From contig NC_066584.1 of assembly GCF_024323335.1 (NCBI RefSeq), positions 237,813,494-237,877,493 on the forward strand: a DNA stretch of 64,000 nt, in the 5' to 3' direction. Origin of the DNA: Lathyrus oleraceus. Its lineage: Eukaryota; Streptophyta; Magnoliopsida; Fabales; Fabaceae. Below are positions 52,290 to 63,383 of this stretch, piece by piece (position 1 is the stretch's first letter; every line of letters starts with the position of its first letter). A model generated the notes under the pieces. That model saw nothing but the letters and a program-made list of their open reading frames with translations. It ran no database searches and was not told the origin of the DNA. Both the position numbers and the translations under genes were made by a program.

Positions 52290-52555
52290 CTGCATAACGA
52301 TTTTGGATATGAAAAGCTTTAGAATTCAAACAAGGCAAATCATTATGCAGATGAAAAGATTGATTTTATTCTTATTTTTAGGGTTTTATGTGATCACCAA
52401 TTTCATGCAAAAAGCGAAAAGGGAAAATAATTTGGAAAAACAAATATTTAACATGAATTTATTGAATGAAAATATCATTGTATTTATGTTGCCAACAATG
52501 TCATCACTCCTCCTTTTGGCATGGGAGAAGGGTTTTTAAACAAAGTGATCATTAC
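52290..52555 (-). other. E3 intron between protease and RT
   Basis: GT donor at 52555-52554 (TCAAC|GTAATG) and AG acceptor at 52291-52290 (TTATGCAG|GTTGATC), 266 bp. Splicing joins the protease frame, otherwise ended by TAA at 52554-52552, to the RT frame without a stop, after the second base of a codon, as in E1 and E2. Confidence 0.83.
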
Positions 52556-53595
52556 GTTGACTTGTGGATAACTGTAGGAATATCCACAGCGACCCAATTG
52601 TTGCAAATTCCTCCAGGGATGATGAAATTGTCTGAATCTTCTGCATCCTCTTCCAAGACAGCAACAACTTCTTCATCCTGACCAGTGTGGATGAAACCTC
52701 CACTCTTGAATAACCCTTTCTCATTGAAGACCCCAGAAGAAAAGCCAATGCCAGCCCGGGACTTGTTGTCTTCTAACTCAATCATTTTTCCTAGACCAGC
52801 AATTGCACCGCACTCAATGGCCAACTTCGCATCTCTATAAGAAGTAAATGAAGGAGTTCTCTTCTCAATAGGCTCAGCTATAGATAAAGCTTGGAAAGGA
52901 GTTCCAACTTCATCCTCATCATCTATATACGAGAAGGAAGACAAGTGGCTAACCAGGAGAGCCTTTTCTCCCCATACCACCACCAGTTTCTTATTCTTCA
53001 CAAATTTCAGCTTCTGGTGTAGGGTGGATGTCACGGTGCCAGCCTCGTGAATCCATGGTCTGCCTAAGAGACAACTGTACGATGGGTGGATGTCCATAAC
53101 CTGGAAGGTAATTTGGAAATCACTTGGTCCGATCTTGATTGGGAGATCAACTTCCCCAATCACAGTTTTTCGAGACCCATCGAAAGCTTTCACAACAACT
53201 CCACTTTGCCTCACGGGAGGCCCTTGATATGACAATATTGAAAGAGTGGACTTTGGCAATACGTTCAGGGATGACCCAGTATCCACCAGCATATTGGACA
53301 TGGCATCGTCTTTGCAATTCATGGATATGTGTAAAGCCAAGTTGTGGTCTCTTCCCTCCTCAGGGAGATCAGAGTCACAGAAACTCAAATTGTTACAAGT
53401 AGTAATGTTTGCAACAATGCTATCGAATTGTTCTATTGTGACATCATGATCTACATATGCCACATCCAAAACTTTCTGCAGAGCCTCTCTATGTGGTTCT
53501 GAATTCAAAAGTAATGATAATACGGATATTTTGGATGGCATTTGTAGAAGCTGGTCTACAATGTTGTACTCGCTCTTCTTGATGAGCCTCAGCAT
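52556..53595 (-). CDS. E3 aspartic protease
   Basis: Open frame with MLRLIKKSEYNIVDQLLQMPSK as upstream Ogre motif, the active site NMLVDTGSSLNVLP and LLGRPWIHEAGTV. The linker SYRDAKLAIECGAIAGLGK corresponds to SYKQAVEVVKSGNAEGWGK of E2. It ends at the intron donor. A one-base deletion near 53650 puts it out of frame with gag. The Met at 53595 is simply the first Met after the shift. The catalytic motif is intact. Confidence 0.88.
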
Positions 53596-53936
53596 CTCAT
53601 CACATTCTTCTTTTCCATTGCCACTAGGGCCAACAGAAGTAGGAGTTTCAGTACAAAGGAGGGTTTAACAGCAAGTGCCGGATTCGGAGAATTCACCGCA
53701 TTCCCAATCGGGCGTTCAACAAAATCAGCATTAGCTTGAGGCTTCGGTGGTGCTGAAAATACACGACTGTTGTGGGTCAAACCACTTACATCAGCGATGT
53801 TCACAACAGAGGAGGATGGAAAAGTCACCTCTTTCCCATCTTCTACAGCAACAGCGTTGTAACGAAAGGGAATCGCCTTTTCAGAAGAATATGGTACTGG
53901 ACCGGCAGGCTTAATGATAAGAACAGGAGAAACCTT

Positions 53937-54689
53937 CTACTTGCTACCATCATACTTAATGGTAACAGGTTCGGGCATCCGGAATACTGGGGAAATCACG
54001 TTGACCTCAGGTTCATCTTCATCAACATTCCTATTCTGAAGGATTTCAATGACCCCTTCGTCCAGCATTTCCTGAAGATCCTTGCGCACCTGGCGACAAC
54101 CCAATCGGTTAACAGGGCATATTCGGCATCTATCATGATCGTGCTCATAGTGACTGTACTCGCATAGCAAACGATGCAACTCGACCAGAGACTGTCGGAT
54201 ATGACTGACATATTTGACCTTGTACTTGCCAGGGCAGCCCTGGACCATGTTGACAGATTTTCCATGCTCGGGCAATAGGTTCTTCTTCACGTTAGGACCT
54301 ACGTCCTCAAAACACAGAATGCCACACCTCACAAGGTCTTGAATCTTGGTCTTCAAAGGATAGCAATTCTCCACGTCGTGGCCGGGAGCACCAGAATGGT
54401 ATACACAATGCAATTCGGGCTTATACCACCACTGGGGGTTAGCAGGTATAGCCGGTGGGTCTCTCAGAGTAATCAACTTCCTCTCTATCAAAGAGGGATA
54501 TAATTCTACGTACGTCATCGGAATAGGATCAAAAGTGACCCTTTTCCTCTCGTAACTAGTGCTAGTTTGATTACTGTTTCGAGGCTGGTAGGCCTGCTGT
54601 TGCGGACGGTGTTGTTGCTGATATTGCTGAGGTGGTTGCTGATTGTTGCTATGTTGATTGTCTTTGAACACAGGTGTTATATGAGCCAC
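53937..54689 (-). CDS. E3 Gag C-terminal part with CHHC-type knuckle
   Basis: In frame with the Gag core across TAA 54692-54690. It has a Gln-rich tract, then PIPMTYVELYPSLI and the knuckle-like C-V-Y-H-S-G-A-P-G-H-x4-C (His in place of the second Cys, as in E2), then a Cys/His-rich part (CEYSHYEHDHDRCRICPVN). TAG at 53939-53937, probably from CAG, ends it; the frame continues another 90 codons before the shift near 53650. Likely RNA binding. Confidence 0.82.
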   Translation of the reverse strand: MAHITPVFKDNQHSNNQQPPQQYQQQHRPQQQAYQPRNSNQTSTSYERKRVTFDPIPMTYVELYPSLIERKLITLRDPPAIPANPQWWYKPELHCVYHSGAPGHDVENCYPLKTKIQDLVRCGILCFEDVGPNVKKNLLPEHGKSVNMVQGCPGKYKVKYVSHIRQSLVELHRLLCEYSHYEHDHDRCRICPVNRLGCRQVRKDLQEMLDEGVIEILQNRNVDEDEPEVNVISPVFRMPEPVTIKYDGSK

Positions 54690-55733
54690 TTAGTGCTGGT
54701 ATCTGGTGAGACGCACAGTCTTCCTCCTCATAGAGGGTCTTCTTGGTTTCACATGGGAGGTCACAGCATGTGTCTCTCCATCTTTCTTCTTCGCAAACGC
54801 CCCATAACGTTTGGCAGAAGAACCTTCTTCTCTGGTTAGACGTCCTTCTCTAACCCCTTCTTCTAAACGCATCCCCATATTCACCATCTCGGTGAAGTCA
54901 GAAGGAGCGCTAGCAATCATCCGCTCATAATAGAATGAACTCAAGGTCTTCAGAAATATCTTGGTCATTTCCTTCTCTTCTAGCGGAGGCACGATCTGTG
55001 TTGCCACCTCTCGCCACCTCTGGGCATACTCTTTGAATGTTTCCTTGTCCTTCTGGGACATGGCCCTCAATTGATCCCTATCGGGAGCCATATCCACATT
55101 GTATTTATATTGCTTGACGAAGGCTTCGCCAAGATCATTGAAGGATCTGATGTTCGCACTGTCTAACCCCATGTACCATCTCAGGGAAGCACCGGACAAA
55201 CTGTCCTGAAAGTAGTGGATGAGCAACTGGTCGTTATCAGTCTGAGTAGACATCTTCCTGGCATACATGACCAGGTGGCTGAGAGGACAAGTATTTCCTT
55301 TGTACTTTTTAAAGTCAGGGACCTTGAATTTCACAGGAATCTTCACGTTGGGAACCAAACACAGTTCGGCAGCAGACTTGCCGAAGAGATCCTTTCCTTT
55401 AAGAGTCTTCAATTCCTTGCGAAGCTCAAGAAATTGATCGTTCATAGCGTCCATCTTCTCATAGACATCTGGGCCCTCAGACGACTCAGAATGATAGATG
55501 GTGTCGTCTACCCTAGGCATGGTATGCACGACAGGAGGAGAAACAGCAAGGACCGGGCTAGATGCCGGCATAGAAGCAAAAGTGGGAGCAGGACCCTCAG
55601 GCATGAAATTTGGAGGCATCCCCCACGGAAACCCGGTTGGCATGGCTGTAGGAGCAAAGTGTGCACTGGCTGCAGGCACAGTAGAGGAGACAATCTCTGA
55701 GATAAATGTCCTCTGGGGAGGAGTTGAAGGCAT
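54690..55733 (-). CDS. E3 Gag core
   Basis: Retrotransposon Gag domain with KIPVKFKVPDFKKYKGNTCP, IHYFQDSLSGASLRWYMGL, FNDLGEAFVKQYKYNVDMAP and FKEYAQRWREVA. A Pro/Ala-rich segment precedes it (residues 1-65). Upstream in the same frame, beyond a TAG at 55751-55749, the sequence to about 55890 encodes a helical coil (LVDQLEQENRELKEEVARL), which is the true Gag N-terminus. The Met at 55733 is only the first after that stop. Ends at TAA 54692-54690. Confidence 0.88.
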   Translation of the reverse strand: MPSTPPQRTFISEIVSSTVPAASAHFAPTAMPTGFPWGMPPNFMPEGPAPTFASMPASSPVLAVSPPVVHTMPRVDDTIYHSESSEGPDVYEKMDAMNDQFLELRKELKTLKGKDLFGKSAAELCLVPNVKIPVKFKVPDFKKYKGNTCPLSHLVMYARKMSTQTDNDQLLIHYFQDSLSGASLRWYMGLDSANIRSFNDLGEAFVKQYKYNVDMAPDRDQLRAMSQKDKETFKEYAQRWREVATQIVPPLEEKEMTKIFLKTLSSFYYERMIASAPSDFTEMVNMGMRLEEGVREGRLTREEGSSAKRYGAFAKKKDGETHAVTSHVKPRRPSMRRKTVRLTRYQH

Positions 55734-56111
55734 TGGAGAAGACTGGCTCTAGGCAGCCAAGAATGATTCCATCAAAGCGCTCAGTCTGGCCACTTCCTCC
55801 TTGAGTTCACGGTTCTCTTGCTCTAGTTGATCCACCAGTCTTGTAGAGTTGGCTCTAGTGTAGTACCGGTGAGTCAGCTTGTCTTCAAAATAAATGAAGA
55901 GCACAGAGTTAGACCACAGGACAAGAGACCGAAAACCAAAACTTGCTTATGCACATGATGCATGCAATGCTGGTGCACATGATTTGTTTTTATTTTTCAA
56001 AGGAACTTTAGGGTTTTATTTGCAAATTTTGGAATTATTTAACATTCATTGCATATAGAAATATCTCAAAAAATAATATCAGGGAAAGGAAAATAATTAT
56101 CCTATGGATCC

Positions 56112-56603
56112 CTAGAAACAAGTATTTAATGCTCGGGACACAGGAAGATAAGTTGCACGAAGCCTCTTCACCTCTCTCTCATAAGCTGTCTCCATATCTG
56201 CTTTTTCCTTGGCGAGTTGATCGTACTTCCTCTTCCAAAACCGGGAAGACTGAGGAAGTAGAGAAGTCCATGCATCATCAGGGTCATCAATAACTTGATG
56301 CTCGAGGAACTCAATCAAAGCATCCTTCTCCTTAATCTGCTGAAGCAACTCTTCCCTTTCACGGATCCAGGCATGTGATAGGTCTTCGTCTCTCAACTCC
56401 TCTACTCCTTGATTAGGGAGGATTGAAGGCCCATCCATAACCAAAGGTGTAGGTCTCGGATACTCGTAAGGCATGAGATACTCAGAAGCTCTCCTCCTTA
56501 CCCAAGCAGTGTAAGGCTCCAAAGCGATGCAATTCTTAGGGCCCAACTCCTTCCTTCCTTTTTTATGAATCTTGCGCCAAGCGCGGACCATCCTAGCTTT
56601 CAA
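56112..56603 (-). CDS. E3 ORF1, C-terminal part
   Basis: Continues ORF1 after TAG at 56627-56625, same frame. It has a basic segment (RAWRKIHKKGRKELG), the phrase ALEPYTAWVRRRASEYLMPY, which matches VVMPAYLDWVKERVETLLLPY of E2 ORF1, and a charged coiled coil (EREELLQQIKEKDALIEFLEHQ, AKEKADMETAYEREVKRL). It is shorter than the E2 coil. Confidence 0.75.
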   Translation of the reverse strand: MKARMVRAWRKIHKKGRKELGPKNCIALEPYTAWVRRRASEYLMPYEYPRPTPLVMDGPSILPNQGVEELRDEDLSHAWIREREELLQQIKEKDALIEFLEHQVIDDPDDAWTSLLPQSSRFWKRKYDQLAKEKADMETAYEREVKRLRATYLPVSRALNTCF

Positions 56604-56624
56604 ACCTTGGGGATCTTTACCCTC

Positions 56625-57563
56625 CTAAAAGAACACACCCTCTAACAAAATTTTATTAGGTTTATCCTTTAGGGGGAACCCAAGCTGACGACGTGCTAAA
56701 ACATGGTTGTAGTTAATCCCACCACATGTACCAAGAAGAGGCACATTGGAGAATTCACCACAAGAGTCGATAATCTGCACACCATCATACACACGGTTGT
56801 ACCAAGAGATATCATCATTAGTGAGAGACATAAGTCTCGTGGACCACCGTAGACATTCCTTGTTCTCCTTGAAAGCGACCGTCTGAGGTAAGTGAGAAAT
56901 AAACCACTTATACAACAGAGGCAAATAGCACACAATAGCACCACCACCCTTTGCATTCCTCATATGCAAAGAGAAATAGGTATCACCCAACAGAGTTGGA
57001 ACGGGATTAAGAGTAGAAAAGATCCTAATAGCGTTCACATCCACAAACTTGTCGATGTTGGGGAACAACACTAACCCATAGATGAGAAGTACAAATATGG
57101 CTTCAAAGGCATCCTCACTCATGGCCTTCCCATAGATAGTAGCTTGAGCAATGAGGAACTCAGAAGGGAGACCTTGAATTCCACCTTTGGTAGCCATATG
57201 AGCACCAACTAGAGATTCATCTATGTGCAACATGTCAGCTATCTCTTGAGAAGTAGGAACATTCTCCAAGCCACTGAACGGCAACTGATTCAGGATAGGT
57301 ATACCCACAAGATAAGCATACTCCTCAAGGGTAGGCAAAGGCTGAAAGTTCGGAAACGTGAAGCAACGGTACAAGGGATCATAAAACTGCACCAATACAC
57401 TCATCAATCCTTCATCCACCTGAGTAGTCAGAAGAGGGAGAAGCTTCCCAAAACGAGCTTTGAAACCCACGGGATCTAGTACATAGGATGTCAGATTCCT
57501 TAACTCTTTCAAATCTGGTTGCCTGAAGTTGTACTTCTTTGTATTCCTTATATGTCTTTCCAT
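56625..57563 (-). CDS. E3 ORF1, plant-mobile-domain-like N-terminal part
   Basis: 312 residues from a clear ATG (MERHIRNTKKYNF). Motifs shared with E2 ORF1 include VQFYDPLYRCFTFPNFQ, PTLEEYAYLVG, LIYGLVLFP, NPVPTLLGDTYFSLH, GGAIVCYLPLLYKWF and RRQLGFPL. It resembles the plant mobile domain / DUF7745 type found both in transposon ORFs and host genes; function in Ogre is unknown. It ends at TAG 56627-56625, probably from CAG. The real Met here suggests E2's ORF1 lost its start. Confidence 0.8.
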   Translation of the reverse strand: MERHIRNTKKYNFRQPDLKELRNLTSYVLDPVGFKARFGKLLPLLTTQVDEGLMSVLVQFYDPLYRCFTFPNFQPLPTLEEYAYLVGIPILNQLPFSGLENVPTSQEIADMLHIDESLVGAHMATKGGIQGLPSEFLIAQATIYGKAMSEDAFEAIFVLLIYGLVLFPNIDKFVDVNAIRIFSTLNPVPTLLGDTYFSLHMRNAKGGGAIVCYLPLLYKWFISHLPQTVAFKENKECLRWSTRLMSLTNDDISWYNRVYDGVQIIDSCGEFSNVPLLGTCGGINYNHVLARRQLGFPLKDKPNKILLEGVFF

Positions 57564-58453
57564 GTCTGAAAATTTTGCAAATAAACCCCTTAAGTTCCTT
57601 GAGAATTCTCTTCATTATTGATGATGTGGATGCAAATGAGTGCATGAATGCATGGATGCAACAATCACACTCAAGGATCAAGCAAAGCACACCAAACAAA
57701 GGTCATGGGATGGATCATATCATCCTTAATATCAATCATCCATTTTGGTGGATTATAGTTTACACCTTATCAACACCCAAGTTCCATTGATATTAAGGAT
57801 ATATGAACGGATCAACCATGAATCAAGGGTTTGTTGCAAGTCACGAGCATGGAGTCTTGGTTAAGAAGCACCCAAAGGGAATGTACTAGGGTTTAAACCT
57901 GCCAAACATGTTCTACAAGAGGTTCCCATAGTCATCATCCCATCTTTTGGATATTATCGGAGAAACGACTACTCGTATTCCAAGAATATTCTCAAGAGAG
58001 ACTCTTATGAGTGTAGTATCGCGTAACAATCGTATCAAATCTTACACTTGAACGACTTTCGCACTACATCCTAAAAATAGGCCAAGATGGGCTTGGTAAA
58101 CTAAGGTCCTTGGCTTCTAAGGTCTATATTGGAAAGAGTAATGTCTAACCACAACTTACTTGTGTGACATTATTGATCCCAACATGACCTCCACCAAGTG
58201 AATGGACTTGCAAGTCAACTTCCTAAGGAATAACTCCACACAAGTCAACAAGACTATGCCATTCTCCTATCCTAAGTGCACTCGAGTTCGGGTATAGAAC
58301 TCATCTCACAAAGATCACCAAGCATACAAGGAATTAATATCAAGCAAATCAACCATTACATACAATACAGTAATCCCAAATTGCACAAAAATATGTCACA
58401 AAACAATATAATACAACAAACATGAAAAGTTGGCAAAACCCACTAGGCAAATT
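57564..58453 (-). other. E3 5' leader
   Basis: About 890 bp between PBS and ORF1, AT-rich, no gene. It shows no clear similarity to the leader shared by E1 and E2, in line with E3 being a more distant family. Confidence 0.65.
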
Positions 58454-58471
58454 TCCCCAGCAGAGTCGCCA
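58454..58471 (-). promoter_or_regulatory. E3 primer-binding site
   Basis: TGGCGACTCTGCTGGGGA on the minus strand, identical to E2's PBS, six bases after the LTR end rather than the usual two. Confidence 0.87.
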
Positions 58472-58477
58472 CTTTTC

Positions 58478-61400
58478 TGTAGCGGGGTATTCGTTACCAT
58501 TAGAGATATTGACTAAATCCAAGGTAAATCATACAAGTCGAGTCGCCACCGCACTTCTATTTATCCAAAGGAATGGTTAGAAAGCGAACAAAAACCTAAA
58601 AGTTTTAACAAAAACTAGTAAAAGAAACAGAGATCTGGGTAAGGGGGTTGGTTATGCAATGGGAAGGTGTTAGGCACCCAAAACATCCTAGGTACTCCTA
58701 GGGAGCCCTTTTCATACTTGTGAAGGTTGTTGTTTTGTAAAATTTTGTTTGTGCAAACATGATTGAAGAGATGAGAAGAGAATGTACAAGTTATTTACAT
58801 TTTTGTTTGGATGGATAAACCCATTGCCTACGTACCATCTTATAAAAAGATTAGGATCAAAACCTCGTAGTTCGGGGTAAAAATCTCAAAATGAGTTGGT
58901 GAATTGATTGGTCCAAAAGCCTTAAGGTCTTTTGTTATCAAAGGGAGAAAACTCAACCAAACCACAAATCCACCATGTGAGGATAGCTTCAACATGCTAG
59001 TGAGGGGTTAACCCTATAATAAGCATGGAAGACTCATTGTCCATCACTAAGGATATAGGTTAGTATTACATCTACCACAAGGATAACTCAAACCTAATAG
59101 CTAAAGGTTATGAAAAATTTTGATTAAGGAAGTGGCCATTGGAACCACAAAAGCACATTTGAATGGGTTATATTTACCAATTAGAAGTATATACAAAATG
59201 GTCAAAGTTGACTTAAGGGTTCAATTTAATATAAGTGTTATGAAAAGAAAGTTAGAAAATCAAAAGCATAAGGCTTAGGTTTCTAATGTTTGAAAATATT
59301 AATTAAATGTTTGCACAAAAAGATTTTGGCTTGGGTTAGAGTGGAGAGAAGAAGAAGAATGGCTAAGTCCTAAGCAAAACAAGAAGGTAAAGAAAAAGAA
59401 ATGAACCACACAAAGAGTTCCTCTCTTGAGATCATATTGATGATCCAAGTAGCTCCCATCCTTTGGAATAAGCAACCACTAAGTATAAGCAACCAATCAA
59501 GTCTCACAAGAGATCCTCAATGTATCTTGTATCTTCCACTTAGATGAACATGGCAATGGTCCTCCAATTAAGTTGAAATGGGAACTCCTAGCACAAAAGC
59601 ACACACATCAAAAGTTCCATGAAGTAAAACAAGAATGGACAAGAGAGATTTTAGGGATTTGGTCCTTTTAATCCATCTTCAACATTAAGATCTTTTCACT
59701 CCAATTTTGCATCAGGAAGGTCCTAGAAACTAAGTCCAATTCTCCATTTCTTTGCATAGGGAAAGTCCTAGAAACTAAGTCCATTTCTTTGCATTTTGGT
59801 CCATAACAATCAAAACAAAACACAAGCACAATAATATATACACAATTATGTGCTCAAGTGAGCAAAAGGCAAATGACATTAACATAAACATGTGCTCAAG
59901 TGAGCAAAGAGAAAAGCAAATGAATAATATGTGCAAGAATAGTAAATTGCATTAAAGTAAATTGCATAAAGTAAATTGCATAAAGTAAATGTTAATTGTC
60001 AATAGTTAGTGTTAGTAGTTAGTATGCCATAAGGCAAATTTAGCGCTATGTTAAGCAATCGTAATTGGACTTATGTAGAAGTCACAACTATCTGAGGCCG
60101 GTCAATAATAATGTAGGCAACAAACACAAGTTAGGAGTCTTGATTAGTGAACCAAGTCCCAACAACTTGCCATGCCAAAAAGGAGAAGAGAGTTGATCTT
60201 GTATTGGTTTAAGCCTTATGCACGATTTAAAAGACAACTTATCCTTAATGCAAAGTCATTCACTTGATCAATTGATCAAGATGAATTAGATTTGAATCAA
60301 GGAAGGTTAAATCTCTCTAATCAATGCTAACTTATCAACCTTCAACTCATTGATCAAAAAGAAAAAGAGGAAGAAGAAGAAGAAGGAGATGGATAAGAGA
60401 AAAGGAAATGTCAAAATGATAAAAGAAATATAAATGCATAAAATGGAACATCATGTACCAATCCTCATATGTTGACTAATAACATTGAAAGTCAAGGTCA
60501 AACAATCAAAAACAGAAGTGAGATGAAGATTGGAAGTCAAGAAAAGAATAAAATATTTTTGGCATTTTTTAATATTAAAAAATAAACTTGAATTAAAATA
60601 TTAAAGAAAGGTCCAACTTCAAAATCACTTCAAATCAACCTTGAAAGGTCCAAGTGATTTATCCTAAGTTCAACAGGGTCAAACAAAGTTTGACAAAAAA
60701 ATTCAGCATTTTTAAAAGTCAGAAACTGTTTTTAATCAATTAAAAATGAATAAAAATAACCTAATTGAACTAAAATCTCAAATAAATCTCAAATCAATTC
60801 AAAAATTGATGAGAATATTTTTCATAGATCCATCATCATTCAAATAGGTTAGGAAAATATTTTTGTATTTCTTGAATATGAAAAACTATTTAAAATGAAT
60901 TAAAAATAACCAGAAAAGAGAAAATTCACAAAAAATATCAAATGATAAAATAAAAAATATTAAAAATCAGAAATAGAAACTAGAAATTATTTGGGAAATA
61001 ATGCAATTGGTCCCATATTTTTTGGATAAAAAATGAAAGAGATATTGATTTTTAAAATTAAAAGGAATTAAAGAAATTAAATCAGAAATTCAGAAAATGG
61101 AAAAAACCACAAGCGTCTGATCAAGCCTCATTAATTGACGTGGCTGATCAGACGGATGTGAGATGCGCGCGCATGAAAGGCATAAGTGAACAGCGAAGCA
61201 TCCAGCATTATTGAAAGTCATAAGATCCAAAGGACACGATTCAATCTGGAAACAAGATCAAACGGTCCAGATTTAAACTGGACATGATGAAGCCACCGGA
61301 GCCACCGTCTTCTTCGGTGAGCTTCTAGATTCCGGCCAAAATGCAGAACTTCAAAAGGCAACCAAAACGTGCGATCTATACATCAATAGAAAGCTAAGAT

Positions 61401-63383
61401 GATGTACATCATCTCTATACCATCCATTTTCCTTCTAGATCTCTATGATTTGAGAAATCAGAAGTTGAAAAATCTGGTGTTCATCATGAACTCAATGAAT
61501 TGCAAAAATTAAAAGCATAAACATGACGCCTCTATTGAGAGGACTTCAGCCAACACAAAATCACAGCCAATAGGTCAATGGATTAGGAGAATCGAAGAAA
61601 ATACCAGTTGGAGTTCAAGTTTGAGTTCTGGTGATTTGAGCTTGAAACCTTGCTTGCTTTATCAAAACAGAAGTTCAATGAAGTGTATGGTGAAGGTTTA
61701 GAAGCATTAGATCTATGAATACAACCAGATGAAGCTGAATTCGAGATCTGAAAAATTTTGAAGAAAAAATGCAATTCGTTCTTTAGTGATGGTTAGGGAA
61801 CGATTTCTGCAGCATTTCAGGTTGAATTGCATGTCCAAAATGGAGGGAATGAAGTCTCTATTTATAGAGGAATTGGCAAGGAAGGTGTGAGAGGATCCGT
61901 GTGCAGGAATTTGGATACCACTTGCATGGGCTTGCATGATCATGCACAAGGCCCAAAAGCAATGCCAAATGCAAGCTGAGTTCAAATGCCAAGGGTTTGG
62001 ACGTGTAATTTGCTCTGAATTGGCTTGTGCAACAAGATTTCAACATGAATTCCACAATTGAACCTAATCCTTCACCTCTTCGAAAATACCATTTAGAAAA
62101 CTCAAGCATAGGCATATGGGTAATGGTTGGAAAGGTCTTTGTATGAGGAACAAATGTTATGTTGGTCAAAAGTCCATTTGGAATGTGGAAATTTATGAAA
62201 TTTGAGTTTAAAGTGTGATGTGAAAAATATGTCAAGGCAAGGTTTCTAAAATTGGCCAACTTTTATGCCCTTCTGTTTTGATGATGCAAGCTTCAAATGA
62301 AAAAACCTCCAACATCAAAGTTGTGGATCTTTTCAATACAATCAAAATGGACTTACATTTTGCATCATTTGTATTTTTTATGAAAGAGTTATGGGCACTT
62401 GAAGTTGAACTTTTTTGACTTTTAATGCCTTTGACACAAAAGGACCTATAATGTCTTGCATTATCACATGTATTTCCTTTGAGATTTTGAAATTTTGTTT
62501 AACATAACATTTGAAGTAGATATCTTAATCTTTCCAATGCATTTGATCCCACCTTAAAATAATAAAAAATGAATGAGTTATGTCCTTGGGAAGTTGACCC
62601 AAAATTAGGGTTTTAGTCAAAATGACCTATAATGTATTGGAATGGCAGATGGTTTTCCAAGCTTCAAATCAAATTTGGATGAACATGAAAGTTATTCATA
62701 TTGTCCTTAAGAACATTTTTACTTTTGGAACCATCTCCATTTGACCAACACATAAAAAGTTAGGTCTCAGTGCATTTCAAAATAGTCAAATGAATTGACT
62801 GATCAACTTCTCAAATCCATGACTCATACCTTGATGAATTGATGATTGAGGATACTCAAATAAGTTCAAATATGCATGAAATAAAGAATTAAATAACTTC
62901 CCTTGATTCATTTGACCATGGGCTGAGGTTGCTTCATGAGCAAGGCATTGTGGTGCACAGATGGATTAGGGTTTCTTTGAAGAACAAGGCCTCAAACCCT
63001 TTGACTTGATTTGATCAAAATGATGAATTGAGATGCTAGGAAGGCATATTTGATGGATGAGAACCTTGGGAATCATTACCATGCTTGCTTTCATCTTCTC
63101 TTGGCCATATCATTGCACAAAGGATCTCCTAGAAGCTTTTGACCTTGTGATTGCTCAAGCTACAAACAAAAGATGTTAGTGACATATTTTTGTGCTTTTG
63201 GTTAGTAAATAAAATGTGAAAAGCAATGATGATACAATTCAAGCATGCCTGGTGATCTCAAACCACTCACAAGGAGTCCCACACAAAGGTAAAGGGGACT
63301 AAGATGCTCAATGATCCTTGAGGCTATGCAATGCAATGTTATGATGCTATGAGGGAGCTTAGGGACAAAATTGGGGTCTTACA
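58478..63383 (-). repeat. E3 5' LTR (4906 bp)
   Basis: Minus strand from TGTAAGACCCC (63383) to ...CCCCGCTACA (58478). It contains TATAAATA inside a small palindrome (61866-61859, minus strand), a long AT-rich middle (60400-61100), and near its 3' end the GGTGCCTAACACCTTCCC and GATAAATAGAAGTGCGGTGGCGAC segments that correspond to those in the E1 and E2 LTRs. No open frame of note is found on either strand. Confidence 0.87.
61859..61866 (-). promoter_or_regulatory. Candidate TATA box of E3 5' LTR
   Basis: TATAAATA on the minus strand within TCTATAAATAGA, about 1.5 kb from the LTR's 5' end. Confidence 0.55.

Larger units (their letters stand above)
46671..63383 (-). mobile_element. Ogre-like Ty3/gypsy element E3 (3' end interrupted by E1)
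   Basis: Minus-strand element: 5' LTR 58478-63383, PBS 58471-58454, leader, ORF1 (57563-56112), gag, protease, intron, RT, RNase H, archaeal RNase H, integrase (ends 48830), 3' UTR. RT, RNase H and integrase catalytic motifs are all present. Seven premature stops and a frameshift near 53650 disable it. Sequence and LTR differ clearly from E1 and E2, so it is a separate family of the same lineage. Its 3' LTR would lie beyond E1, left of this window. Confidence 0.88.

Noticed and set aside
61713..62259. Minus-strand frames of 90 and 133 codons in the E3 LTR
   Set aside because: They overlap each other in different frames, span the TATA region and have no similarity to known proteins that I recognise.
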